Below, piece after piece: positions 48,103 through 59,310 of a DNA stretch of 64,000 nucleotides (positions are counted from its first letter, which is position 1; each line of letters begins with the position of its first letter). A model generated the notes under the pieces. It had not been told where the DNA came from, searched no databases, and saw only the letters and a program-made list of their open reading frames with translations. The stretch comes from Zestomonas carbonaria (lineage in GTDB: Bacteria; Pseudomonadota; Gammaproteobacteria; Pseudomonadales; Pseudomonadaceae). The stretch covers positions 1 to 64,000 of the forward strand of contig NZ_CAJFCI010000086.1 of the NCBI RefSeq assembly GCF_904061905.1, read 5' to 3'. A program made the translations under genes and the position numbers.

Positions 48103-48222
48103 ATGTCCGAACATTCCGGGCCCGATGACCATGATCGCGACAGCATTGTCGATGCGCGCGCCATTTTCGTACTGATCCTGCTGGTAGTGGCTACGGCGGT
48201 GTACTGGGTCAGCCACCAGTAA
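48103..48222 (+). CDS. 39-residue single-helix membrane peptide
   Basis: A short reading frame of 39 codons plus stop behind a strong AAGGGGGAAG ribosome site. The first 18 residues are acidic and polar (MSEHSGPDDHDRDSIVDA); then comes one hydrophobic helix (AIFVLILLVVATAVYWV) and an SHQ tail. A perfect terminator follows 15 bp later. The combination of RBS, helix and terminator supports a real small gene. Function is unknown; small single-pass peptides often tune a transporter or respiratory complex. Confidence 0.7.
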   Translation: MSEHSGPDDHDRDSIVDARAIFVLILLVVATAVYWVSHQ

Positions 48223-48237
48223 CCGTCGCGGGCCAGG

Positions 48238-48275
48238 ACGCCGTGACCGTCCGAGGGGCGGTCACGGCGTTTTTG
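48238..48275 (+). terminator. Terminator after the small membrane peptide
   Basis: ACGCCGTGACCG pairs perfectly with CGGTCACGGCGT around a 9-nt loop and is followed by TTTT. Confidence 0.92.
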
Positions 48276-48357
48276 CGAGAGGAGGGATGAAAGGCGTCAA
48301 TCTGCTATCAGTTGGACGGTTATAATGCGCCGCCATTTATAGCGCGGATGCTCGAAA

Positions 48358-49443
48358 TTGAAAGCGGTGCTTCGGTTGGGGCTGGTTCTCTGGTGTTTCT
48401 GCGGTGCCGCCTTGGCGCAGGCGGCGAGCGTCGTGTTCCTCAACCCCGGTCGTTCCGACGAAACCTTCTGGGTGACCTATGCGCAGTTCATGCAGGCGGC
48501 GGCCAGCAGCCTGGGCATGGAATTGCAGGTCATCTACGCTGAGCGTGACCGCGAGCGGATGATCAGCCAGGCCAGGCAGGTGGTGACCGGGGTGCAACGT
48601 CCCGACTACCTGGTGCTGGTCAACGAGGAATACGCCGCGCCGGAAATCCTGCGGCTGGCCGAGCACAGCGGCGTCAAGCTGTTCATGCTGCACAACCGGT
48701 TGACCGCCGACCAGCAGAAGCGGCTGGGTGCTTCCCGCGAGAAATACCCCGACTGGATCGGCAGCCTGGTGGCCAACGACGAGGAGGCGGGCTACCTGAT
48801 GGCGGCGGAGCTGATCCGCGAGCACCGGGCCCGACATGGCGATGGTCCGGTGGAGATGCTGGCCTTCGCCGGCATGCGCAATACCCCGGCGAGCCAGGCC
48901 CGTGAGCGGGGTATGCACAAGGCGCTGGCCGAGCACGCCGACGTTCGACTGCGACAGGTGGTGCAGGGCGACTGGAGCGAGCCGCGTGCCTACGAGCAGG
49001 CGCAGTTGCTGCTGCAGCGGTATCCGGATGTACGGCTGGTCTGGTCGGCCAACGACGAGATGGCCTTCGGCGCCATGCGCGCCTTGCGGGAACTGGGCGG
49101 ACAGCCGGGGCGGGACGTGCTGTTCTCGGCCTTGAACAACTCGCCGGAAGTGCTCGAGGCGCGCATCGATGGGCGTGTCTCGGCGCTGGCCAGCGGTCAT
49201 TTCACCCTGGGTGCGTGGGCCATGGTGCTGTTGCACGACCACCATGCCGGGCTGGACTTCGCCGAGCGTGGCGGCAAGGATCGCCAGGAGCGTCTGTTTG
49301 CGCTGTTCGACGAGAAGCAGGCCAGGAAGCTGCTGCGGCTCGTGCAGGGGCGGGGCGCCGATCTGGATTTCCGGCGCTTCAGTGCCGTTGGCCGCAAGGG
49401 GATGCGGGACTACCGCTTCTCGGTGCAGCCGCTGCTGGATTGA
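48358..49443 (+). CDS. Orphan periplasmic sugar-type binding protein
   Basis: A 361-residue periplasmic binding protein of the Peripla_BP_4 type with signal peptide KAVLRLGLVLWCFCGAALAQA. Conserved blocks are VVFLNPGRSDETFW, GVQRPDYLVLVNEEYAAPE, GMRNTPASQARERGMHKAL and RLVWSANDEMAFGAMRALRE. No ATPase or permease lies nearby, so it may feed a transporter coded elsewhere or bind a signal for a membrane sensor. The start is uncertain: TTG at 48358 (used here) or GTG at 48367 both leave a good signal peptide. Confidence 0.85.
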   Translation: MKAVLRLGLVLWCFCGAALAQAASVVFLNPGRSDETFWVTYAQFMQAAASSLGMELQVIYAERDRERMISQARQVVTGVQRPDYLVLVNEEYAAPEILRLAEHSGVKLFMLHNRLTADQQKRLGASREKYPDWIGSLVANDEEAGYLMAAELIREHRARHGDGPVEMLAFAGMRNTPASQARERGMHKALAEHADVRLRQVVQGDWSEPRAYEQAQLLLQRYPDVRLVWSANDEMAFGAMRALRELGGQPGRDVLFSALNNSPEVLEARIDGRVSALASGHFTLGAWAMVLLHDHHAGLDFAERGGKDRQERLFALFDEKQARKLLRLVQGRGADLDFRRFSAVGRKGMRDYRFSVQPLLD

Positions 49444-49448
49444 TGCCG

Positions 49449-49670
49449 TCAGACACCGGCCAGGTGCAGCACCAGCTTCACCACCCCGAACAGCACCACC
49501 ACGAAGATCGCCGTGAACAGCAGGCCGAGCAGGATGAACTGGCTGGGCCTGCCCTTGCTGAAGTCCCGCGCGCGGTTCTTGCCGCTCTGCACGCCGAAGG
49601 CCGCGGCCAGCACGCTGTGCAGCATCTGGCCGAAGGTGAGGGGCTTGTCGTCGTTCTGCTGGTCGCTCAT
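49449..49670 (-). CDS. DUF2970 small membrane protein
   Basis: A 73-residue protein. The N-terminal half is polar (MSDQQNDDKPLTFGQMLHSVLAAAFGVQSGKNRARDFSKG), followed by one membrane helix (FILLGLLFTAIFVVVLFGVVKLVLHL). The pattern is that of the DUF2970 family, function unknown. The start at 49670 follows GGAGG at 5 nt spacing. It converges on the binding-protein gene with 5 bp between. Confidence 0.85.
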   Translation of the reverse strand: MSDQQNDDKPLTFGQMLHSVLAAAFGVQSGKNRARDFSKGRPSQFILLGLLFTAIFVVVLFGVVKLVLHLAGV

Positions 49671-49703
49671 GGACACCTCCTGTTGTCTTCAGCTTAGTCG
49701 CTA

Positions 49704-49898
49704 GTTCTGTACGAAAAGTGCCTGCGCTCGGTGATGCTGCGTTAAAAAGCGGCTCGGAAGCCGCTTGCGGCTAACGCCCTTCAGGGCGGCCCCGAAGGGG
49801 TGAGCGAAGCGAGTCATGCTCATTTACAACCGTAAACGCCGCTTTCTCGCCGCTTTTTGCCTTGCCTGACCTTCGCTCGACGACTTTTCGTACAGAAC
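49704..49898. mobile_element. 195-bp MITE-like element
   Basis: Perfect 16-bp terminal inverted repeats, GTTCTGTACGAAAAGT (49704-49719) and ACTTTTCGTACAGAAC (49883-49898), bound a short non-coding insert rich in hairpins (AAGCGGCT/AGCCGCTT, GCCCTTCAGGGC, CCCCGAAGGGG). No transposase gene fits. The size, ends and lack of coding capacity are those of a miniature inverted-repeat element. No exact target duplication was seen. It lies just downstream of the rlmN-like stop codon. Confidence 0.8.
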
Positions 49899-49911
49899 CT
49901 GATGGCGGGTG

Positions 49912-50952
49912 TCAGTGCGCAGGTTTGCGCAAACGCCGGGTATTCACCACATCCACCGCGCGGGCGCGCAACTGGCCGCAGCCGCCTTCGACGTCCTGGC
50001 CGGCGGAGTTGCGCACCTTGGTCAGCACGCCACGGCTGTGCAGGTAGCGCACCATCTCGACGATCCGTTCGCCGTCCGGGCGCTGGTAGTCGTCGACTTC
50101 CAGGCTGTTGTAGGGGATCAGGTTCATCACCGCGTACTTGCCCTTGAGCAGGCGCAGGATGCCGTCCATTTCCTCCCGGCTGTCGTTGATGCCCTTGAGC
50201 AGCGTCCATTGGTACTGGATCGGATATCCGACCGTGCGCGCGTAGGCCTCGCCCAGTTCGACCAGTTCGTCGGGGGCGATGCGTGGCGCCTTGGGCAGCA
50301 GTTCGGCGCGCAGGTCGGCGCGGCTGGTGTGCAGCGACAGGGCGAGGGCCGGTTTGACCCGTTGCTGCGGCAGGCGCTCGAACACGCGCAGGTCGCCGAC
50401 CGTGGAGAACACCAGGTTCTTGTGGCCGATATTGCCCTCGCTGCCGAGCAGGTCGATGGCCTCCAGCACGTTGTCGAGGTTGTGCGCCGGCTCGCCCATG
50501 CCCATGAACACCACTTTCTTCACCGCTCGGAAGCGGCGGGCGAGGGCGACCTGGGCGACGATTTCGGCGCTGCCGACCTGGCGCAGCAGGCCGCTCTTGC
50601 CGGTCATGCAGAACACGCAGCCCACCGCGCAGCCGACCTGGGTGGACACGCACAGGCCGTCGCGCGGCAGCAGCACGCTTTCCACCATCTGCTTGTCGGC
50701 CAGCTCCACCAGCAGGCGCGCCGAGCCGTCGGAGCCCGGATGCTCGGAGCGCAGGCGAGCCAGGCCGTCCAGTTCCTCGCCCAGAGCAGGCAGGGCTTCG
50801 CGCACGGCGAGTGGCAGGAAGCTCTCGCTGGGCTGGTGGCGGGTGCCGCTGTCCAGCGGCTGGCCGTGCAGCCAGGCACGGACGATCCGCCGGCTGTGCA
50901 GTGGCTTGGCGCCGAGGTCGGCGAGGCGTTGGTGGATGTCATGGATACGCAT
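49912..50952 (-). CDS. RlmN/Cfr-family radical SAM RNA methyltransferase
   Basis: A 346-residue radical SAM enzyme. The [4Fe-4S] motif is C108-x3-C112-x2-C115 (GCAVGCVFC). The two extra cysteines of the RlmN/Cfr mechanism are kept, C101 (LCVSTQVG) and C325 (VEGGCGQLRA), so methyl transfer through a methyl-Cys is expected. A canonical RlmN normally lies next to ndk and pilF in pseudomonads; this copy lies elsewhere, so it is likely a paralog with a related or different target. It is followed downstream by the MITE-like element. Confidence 0.88.
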   Translation of the reverse strand: MRIHDIHQRLADLGAKPLHSRRIVRAWLHGQPLDSGTRHQPSESFLPLAVREALPALGEELDGLARLRSEHPGSDGSARLLVELADKQMVESVLLPRDGLCVSTQVGCAVGCVFCMTGKSGLLRQVGSAEIVAQVALARRFRAVKKVVFMGMGEPAHNLDNVLEAIDLLGSEGNIGHKNLVFSTVGDLRVFERLPQQRVKPALALSLHTSRADLRAELLPKAPRIAPDELVELGEAYARTVGYPIQYQWTLLKGINDSREEMDGILRLLKGKYAVMNLIPYNSLEVDDYQRPDGERIVEMVRYLHSRGVLTKVRNSAGQDVEGGCGQLRARAVDVVNTRRLRKPAH

Positions 50953-51008
50953 GGGGCGCGCATGCTACCACTGGGCGCGGACAAGGCGTAGGGCGGCGAT
51001 GAGCGGCG

Positions 51009-51338
51009 TCATTCGGCCGCGTCACGGAAATGCACCGCCAGCCACACGGCGTCGTCGGAGCAACTGGCGACCCGGTGCCGGCAATGGGCGGGAATCAGCA
51101 GTGCGTCGCCTGCCTGTAGCGGCTGGTCACCGTCGTCGAAGGCGAGAATCGCCTGGCCGCATAGCAGCGCCACCCATTCGGGATCGTCCTGGTCGTACCA
51201 GAAGCCCGGTGGGCTGGCCTGGCCGCGCGAGACGATCTGCTCGATGCGTACCCGTGCCGCCTGCAGCAGCGTGTGAAAGGTTTCGCCCGGCTGTTCGCCG
51301 GCGGCCGGAAGGAAGAGGTTGGTGATGGGCGGTGGCAT
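51009..51338 (-). CDS. Cupin domain protein
   Basis: A 109-residue single cupin. The first cupin motif region is FWYDQDDPEWVALLCGQAILAFDDGDQPLQAGD and the second is IPAHCRHRVA. The metal-binding histidines of motif 1 are largely missing, so it may be a non-metal or sensor cupin; an aldehyde-type role is not shown. It lies 56 bp before rlmN-like on the same strand, probably in one operon. Function unknown. Confidence 0.85.
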   Translation of the reverse strand: MPPPITNLFLPAAGEQPGETFHTLLQAARVRIEQIVSRGQASPPGFWYDQDDPEWVALLCGQAILAFDDGDQPLQAGDALLIPAHCRHRVASCSDDAVWLAVHFRDAAE

Positions 51339-51418
51339 CCTGTTCTCTCTTTTGGCGCGAAGTCGAAAGCATAGTGCTGTATCGTCGCGCCTTGTCCCTG
51401 CCCAGCCTGGAGTGGCCG

Positions 51419-51709
51419 ATGAAGTTCATCCACCAGCGCGAGCAACTGAACGAAGGCGATCTGGTCGTCATCGAGTGCTCGCAGCCCTGCAATATCCGCC
51501 TGATGAACGACGCCAACTTCCGCGCCTTCAAGAACGGCGGGCGGCACAGCTACCACGGTGGTGCCTTCGTGCGCTTCCCGGCGAAAGTCAGGGTGCCGGC
51601 CAGCGGCTTCTGGAACATCACCCTCGATACCGTCACCCGCCGGGCGATCAGCGTGACGCGCAAGCCGGACTTCAAGTACTCGATCAGGCTGGTGCGGCGG
51701 CAGGCTTGA
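51419..51709 (+). CDS. DUF1883 domain protein
   Basis: A 96-residue protein covering the DUF1883 family domain: MKFIHQREQLNEGDLVVIECSQPCNIRLMNDANFRAFKNGGRH and HGGAFVRFPAKVRVPASGFWNITLD. In other proteins this domain sits next to TIR-like domains; here it stands alone. The start at 51419 has GGAG six bases upstream; the open frame to 51332 overlaps the divergent cupin start. Function unknown. Confidence 0.85.
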   Translation: MKFIHQREQLNEGDLVVIECSQPCNIRLMNDANFRAFKNGGRHSYHGGAFVRFPAKVRVPASGFWNITLDTVTRRAISVTRKPDFKYSIRLVRRQA

Positions 51710-51747
51710 GCCCCGGTGGAAAAGCCTTTGGCGTTTTCCACCGGGGC
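51710..51747. terminator. Hairpin between DUF1883 gene and metH
   Basis: GCCCCGGTGGAAAA faces TTTTCCACCGGGGC (14-bp arms), with A and T runs inside the stem. It is followed by a TTCAGCCCACC repeat (51748-51758). Confidence 0.75.
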
Positions 51748-51759
51748 TTCAGCCCACCA

Positions 51760-55452
<3,693 letters not shown>

Positions 55453-55630
55453 GGGAGGAGCTACCTGAGGGGATGCGTGACAAAGGGCCGGGATGATAAC
55501 AAAACCCTAGTCTTTTCGAGCCTTGCCGCCAGGTTCATGAATCCTGCTCATGTTCGTGGCGATCGCCGGGCTCGTCTCGATACCGCCTGGACCGCTAGAC
55601 TCCAGCCGTCCCGATGATCCGGAGTTGCCC

Positions 55631-57904
55631 ATGTCGTCACGAGCGCTTGTCGCTTTCTCGCTGTTGTTCGCGCCCTTCATGATCTTTGCGCAAGGGATTT
55701 CCTACAGTCGGGACATTCAGCCGATCCTCACCGAGAAGTGCGTGGCTTGCCACGCCTGCTACGACGCGCCGTGCCAGCTCAACCTGGGCAGCGGCGAGGG
55801 TGTGCTGCGCGGGGCGAGCAAGCAGCCGGTGTACGACGGCGCGCGTACCAAGGCGCAGGAGACCACTCGCCTGTACTTCGACGCCATCGGCGAGGAGGCC
55901 TGGCGGAGCAGGGGCTTCAACTCGGTGCTCGACGGCCAGGCTTCGCTGATGGCACGCATGCTGGAACTCGGCCGCGCCAACCCGCCGCCGCCCAATGCCA
56001 AGCTGCCGGCCGACCTGGAGATTTCCATCAACCGGGAAAACCAGTGCCCGCTGCCCGGCGAGTTCGACGCCTACGCGAAGCAGTTCGCCCACGCCGGCAT
56101 GCCGTTCGCCGTGGCCGGGCTGAGCGACGCCGAATATGAAACCCTGCAGCGATGGTTGGCCGAGGGCGCGCCAGTCGATGAACAGGCGCTACGACCGACC
56201 GCCGCCGAGCAGCGGCAGATCGCCGAGTGGGAAAAGCTGCTCAACGCGCCCGGCGCCCGCGAGGCGCTGGTCGGCCGCTGGCTGTTCGAGCACCTGTTCC
56301 TCGCCCACCTGTATTTCGAAGGTGGCGAGGCCGGGCATTTCTTCCAGCTCGTGCGTTCGCGCACGCCGAGCGGCCAGCCCATCGACCCGATCGCCACCCG
56401 GCGGCCCAACGACGATCCGGGCAGCGAGTTCTACTATCGGCTGTGGCCGATCCAGGGGGTGATCGTCCACAAGACCCATATCACCTATCCGTTGAGTAGG
56501 CAGAAGCTGGCGCGTGTCAGGGAACTGTTCTTCAGCGGCGACTGGACCGCCGACGCGGTGCCCGGCTACGGCGCCCAGCGCCGCGCCAACCCGTTCGAGA
56601 CCTTCCAGGCGATCCCGGCTGGGGCGCGCTACCAGTTCATGCTGGATAACGCCGAATACTTCGTGCGCACCTTCATCCGTGGCCCTGTCTGTCGCGGACA
56701 GATCGCCACCGACGTTATCCGCGACAACTTCTGGACGCTGTTCCAGGACCCGGAGCACGATCTCTACCTCACCGATGCCGAGTACCGCGCCAAGGTCACG
56801 CCGCTGCTGGCCATGCCCGGCCAGTTCGACGAGATCGGCGACCTGCTGGGGCTGTGGCGGACCTACCGCGACAAGCGCAACGCCTATGAGAAGCTGCGCC
56901 TGGACACCTATGCCGACGCGCCGGCGCCCGACTGGTCGCATATCTGGAGCGGCAACGACAACGCGCTGCTGTCGATCTTCCGCCAGCACGACAGCGCTTC
57001 GGTGCGCAAGGGGCTGATCGGCGAGATCCCGCAGACGATCTGGTGGATGGACTATCCGCTGCTCGAGCGCACCTATTACCAACTGGTGGTCAACTTCGAC
57101 GTGTTCGGCAACGTCTCCCACCAGGCGCAGACACGGCTGTATTTCGACCTGATCCGCAACGGCGCCGAGGTCAACTTCCTGCGCCTGATGCCGCCGGAGG
57201 CACGCAGACCGCTGTTGTCGGACTGGTACCAGAACAGCGGCAAGCTGAAGATGTGGCTGGACTACCAGAGCATCGACGTCGATCCGCCGAGCGGCCTGGG
57301 GCTGCCGGTGGAGCGGGCCAAGGAAACCTTCGCCACCTCGCTGCTCGAACGTTACGCGGCGCTCAACGCCCGTCCCGATCCGTTCAACCGCTGCCGTGAC
57401 GGGGCCTGCTACCGTCCCGACGTGGACCCGGCGCTGCAACGGGCCGAGCAGTCGCTCAGCCGCCTGGCCAGCCGTCCGGCCGCCGGGCTCAGGGTGATCG
57501 ACCGGTTGCCCGAAGCGACCCTGCTGCGTATCGAGCTGCCGGACGGCAAGCGCGAGATCTACAGCCTGTTGCGCAACCGCATGCACAGCAACGTGGCCTT
57601 CATGCTCGGCGAGGAGATGCGCTATCAGCCGGGGCTGGACACCCTGACGCTGTACCCGGGCGTGCTGAGCAGTTACCCGAACTTCCTGTTCAACCTGCGC
57701 GCCGAGGAGGTACCGCAGTTCGTCCAGGCGCTGGAGCAGGCCCGCGACAGGGCCGAGGCGTTCGACAAGGTGATCGAGCGCTGGGGCATCCGCCGCAGCC
57801 ATCCCGAGTTCTGGCGCTATTTCCACGACCTGTCGGCGCATATCCGCGAGACCGAGCCGGTCGAGGCCGGAGTGCTGGACATGAATCGCTACAGGAATCT
57901 CTGA
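55631..57904 (+). CDS. cti: Periplasmic cis-trans fatty acid isomerase
   Basis: A 757-residue periplasmic haem enzyme. It isomerises cis-unsaturated phospholipid acyl chains to trans, a fast response to solvents and heat in pseudomonads. The signal peptide is SSRALVAFSLLFAPFMIFA and the haem c site C37-x2-C40-H41 (CVACH) follows closely, as known for Cti. The start MSSRALVAF at 55631 has GGAG 10 bp upstream. It diverges from metH; the repeat region and nfuA follow. Confidence 0.95.
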   Translation: MSSRALVAFSLLFAPFMIFAQGISYSRDIQPILTEKCVACHACYDAPCQLNLGSGEGVLRGASKQPVYDGARTKAQETTRLYFDAIGEEAWRSRGFNSVLDGQASLMARMLELGRANPPPPNAKLPADLEISINRENQCPLPGEFDAYAKQFAHAGMPFAVAGLSDAEYETLQRWLAEGAPVDEQALRPTAAEQRQIAEWEKLLNAPGAREALVGRWLFEHLFLAHLYFEGGEAGHFFQLVRSRTPSGQPIDPIATRRPNDDPGSEFYYRLWPIQGVIVHKTHITYPLSRQKLARVRELFFSGDWTADAVPGYGAQRRANPFETFQAIPAGARYQFMLDNAEYFVRTFIRGPVCRGQIATDVIRDNFWTLFQDPEHDLYLTDAEYRAKVTPLLAMPGQFDEIGDLLGLWRTYRDKRNAYEKLRLDTYADAPAPDWSHIWSGNDNALLSIFRQHDSASVRKGLIGEIPQTIWWMDYPLLERTYYQLVVNFDVFGNVSHQAQTRLYFDLIRNGAEVNFLRLMPPEARRPLLSDWYQNSGKLKMWLDYQSIDVDPPSGLGLPVERAKETFATSLLERYAALNARPDPFNRCRDGACYRPDVDPALQRAEQSLSRLASRPAAGLRVIDRLPEATLLRIELPDGKREIYSLLRNRMHSNVAFMLGEEMRYQPGLDTLTLYPGVLSSYPNFLFNLRAEEVPQFVQALEQARDRAEAFDKVIERWGIRRSHPEFWRYFHDLSAHIRETEPVEAGVLDMNRYRNL

Positions 57905-57907
57905 TCC

Positions 57908-57990
57908 GTCATTGGGTCCCCGCGTTCGCGGGGATGACGGGGGGGGATGCCAGCGCTGGACCGTCATTCTCGCGAACGCGGGAATCCAAT
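57908..57990. repeat. Facing pair of CCCGCGTTCGCGGG repeats
   Basis: GGGTCCCCGCGTTCGCGGGG and the facing CTCGCGAACGCGGGAATCCA flank about 22 bp. Same unit as at 29638 and 38933. Confidence 0.8.
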
Positions 57991-58065
57991 TGTCCGCGGA
58001 GATGACGGATGCAGGGCGACTTTCCCGAGCAGGGGAGCCCGGAGGCCACGCCGCTAGCTGCGAAC

Positions 58066-58091
58066 TATTCCTACTAAAACGCTAGGGCTTT
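58066..58091. promoter_or_regulatory. Candidate IscR type 2 site upstream of nfuA
   Basis: Read on the minus strand, this 26-bp stretch begins AAAGCCCTAGCGTTT, which matches the first half of the IscR type 2 consensus (AWARCCCYTSnGTTT) at all but one position; the second half is weaker. It lies 53 bp before the nfuA start, upstream of TAAACT (58113-58118). IscR control of nfuA is known in P. aeruginosa. Confidence 0.5.
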
Positions 58092-58143
58092 ATCCATCCG
58101 GGCCGATTGGCGTAAACTGCTCGCATGTTTGCGAGGAGTTGCC

Positions 58144-58728
58144 ATGAGCGCCATCACTATTACCGACGCTGCCCAAGACTATCTGGCTGATCTGTTGAGC
58201 AAGCAGAACACCACGGGCATCGGCATTCGTATCTTCATCACTCAGCCGGGCACCCAGTACGCCGAGACCTGCATCGCCTACTGCAAGCCGGGCGAGGAAA
58301 AGCCCGACGATACGCCGCTGGCGCTGAAGAGTTTCACTGCCTGGATCGACGGCATCAGCGAGCCGTTCCTGGAAGACGCGGTGGTCGACTACGCCACCGA
58401 CCGCATGGGCGGCCAACTGACCATCAAGGCGCCGAACGCCAAAGTGCCGATGGTCAACGAGGACAGCCCGATCAACGAGCGAATCAACTACTACCTGCAG
58501 ACCGAGATCAACCCCGGCCTGGCCAGCCACGGCGGCCAGGTGTCGCTGGTGGAAGTGGTCGAGGACGGCATCGCCGTGCTGCGCTTCGGCGGCGGCTGCC
58601 AGGGGTGCGGCATGGTCGACATGACCCTCAAGGATGGTGTCGAGAAGACCCTGATCGAGCGTATTCCCGAGCTGAAGGGCGTGCGCGACGTGACCGACCA
58701 CAGCAACAAGGAAAACGCCTACTACTGA
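58144..58728 (+). CDS. nfuA: Fe-S biogenesis scaffold/carrier NfuA
   Basis: A 194-residue protein with an N-terminal degenerate A-type domain (AITITDAAQDYLADLL...) and a C-terminal Nfu domain carrying the cluster motif C-x2-C in GGCQGCGMVDM. It carries and delivers [4Fe-4S] clusters to apo-proteins, including under oxidative stress. The start MSAITITDAAQ is preceded by GAGGAG. An IscR-like site lies upstream. It ends in a terminator. Confidence 0.97.
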   Translation: MSAITITDAAQDYLADLLSKQNTTGIGIRIFITQPGTQYAETCIAYCKPGEEKPDDTPLALKSFTAWIDGISEPFLEDAVVDYATDRMGGQLTIKAPNAKVPMVNEDSPINERINYYLQTEINPGLASHGGQVSLVEVVEDGIAVLRFGGGCQGCGMVDMTLKDGVEKTLIERIPELKGVRDVTDHSNKENAYY

Positions 58729-58747
58729 GGCGTTCGTGAGCGGAACG

Positions 58748-58778
58748 GAAAAAGGCGACCTGCGGGTCGCCTTTTTCA
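58748..58778 (+). terminator. Terminator after nfuA
   Basis: GAAAAAGGCGACC pairs with GGTCGCCTTTTTC around TGCG. It lies 19 bp after the stop. Confidence 0.92.
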
Positions 58779-58825
58779 TGCCTGGGTTTTCGTGGGGTGG
58801 GCCGGGCGACGGTGGCGTCTGGACT

Positions 58826-58843
58826 GGTGGGCTGAAGCCCACC
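58826..58843. repeat. Palindrome GGTGGGCTGAAGCCCACC
   Basis: A near-perfect 18-bp palindrome. Its half TTCAGCCCACC also occurs at 29527-29537 and 51748-51758, so it is a dispersed intergenic sequence. Confidence 0.65.
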
Positions 58844-58851
58844 CTGCGGTT

Positions 58852-59091
58852 CTACGGGGCGCAACCGGCAGGTTTGAAGATGCGCTCGGTGGAGGCAGGG
58901 TTGCGTGCCAGGGCTTCGCCCAGGCGCGGCGGCCGGGCCAGCAGCGGTCCGCCGCAGTTCGGGCAGCGCAGCCCCAGGCGTTCGGCGCAGGCGCGGCAGA
59001 AGGTGCATTCGAACGAGCAGATCAACGCATCGGTGCTGTCGCCGGGCAGGTCGCGGTCGCAGCATTCGCAACTCGGGCGCAATTGCAGCAT
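58852..59091 (-). CDS. Cys-rich DUF1272 zinc-binding protein
   Basis: A 79-residue protein of the DUF1272 family. It carries four close Cys pairs (CECC, CSFEC, CRAC and CPNC) that would bind two zinc ions in a RING-like or zinc-ribbon manner. The function is unknown. The start at 59091 has AGGAGG eight bases before it; the upstream frame runs on to 59292 without RBS support. The C-terminal tail is proline/arginine rich. Confidence 0.9.
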   Translation of the reverse strand: MLQLRPSCECCDRDLPGDSTDALICSFECTFCRACAERLGLRCPNCGGPLLARPPRLGEALARNPASTERIFKPAGCAP

Positions 59092-59310
59092 GGTCTTTCC
59101 TCCTTTCATTGCTTCGGGAAGGCTCGGGCAGGGATGTCGGCAACAATGACATTGAGCCCGCCTATCTTGCCAGTCGCTGCGGGCAGAGAGAGCGGTGGGA
59201 ACGAGCCGGCCCGTCGAGGGCTTCCTGGAGTCAGGGAGAGGAGGAGGTGATGTGGCGGGGGAGGAGCAGCGTGGGCGGGAAGAGGCGCCCACGCTGTGGA
59301 TCGGGAACGA

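Noticed and set aside
55453..55630. Cobalamin riboswitch upstream of metH
   Set aside because: The 178-bp gap lacks a recognisable B12-box and is too short to hold a riboswitch plus the divergent cti promoter.
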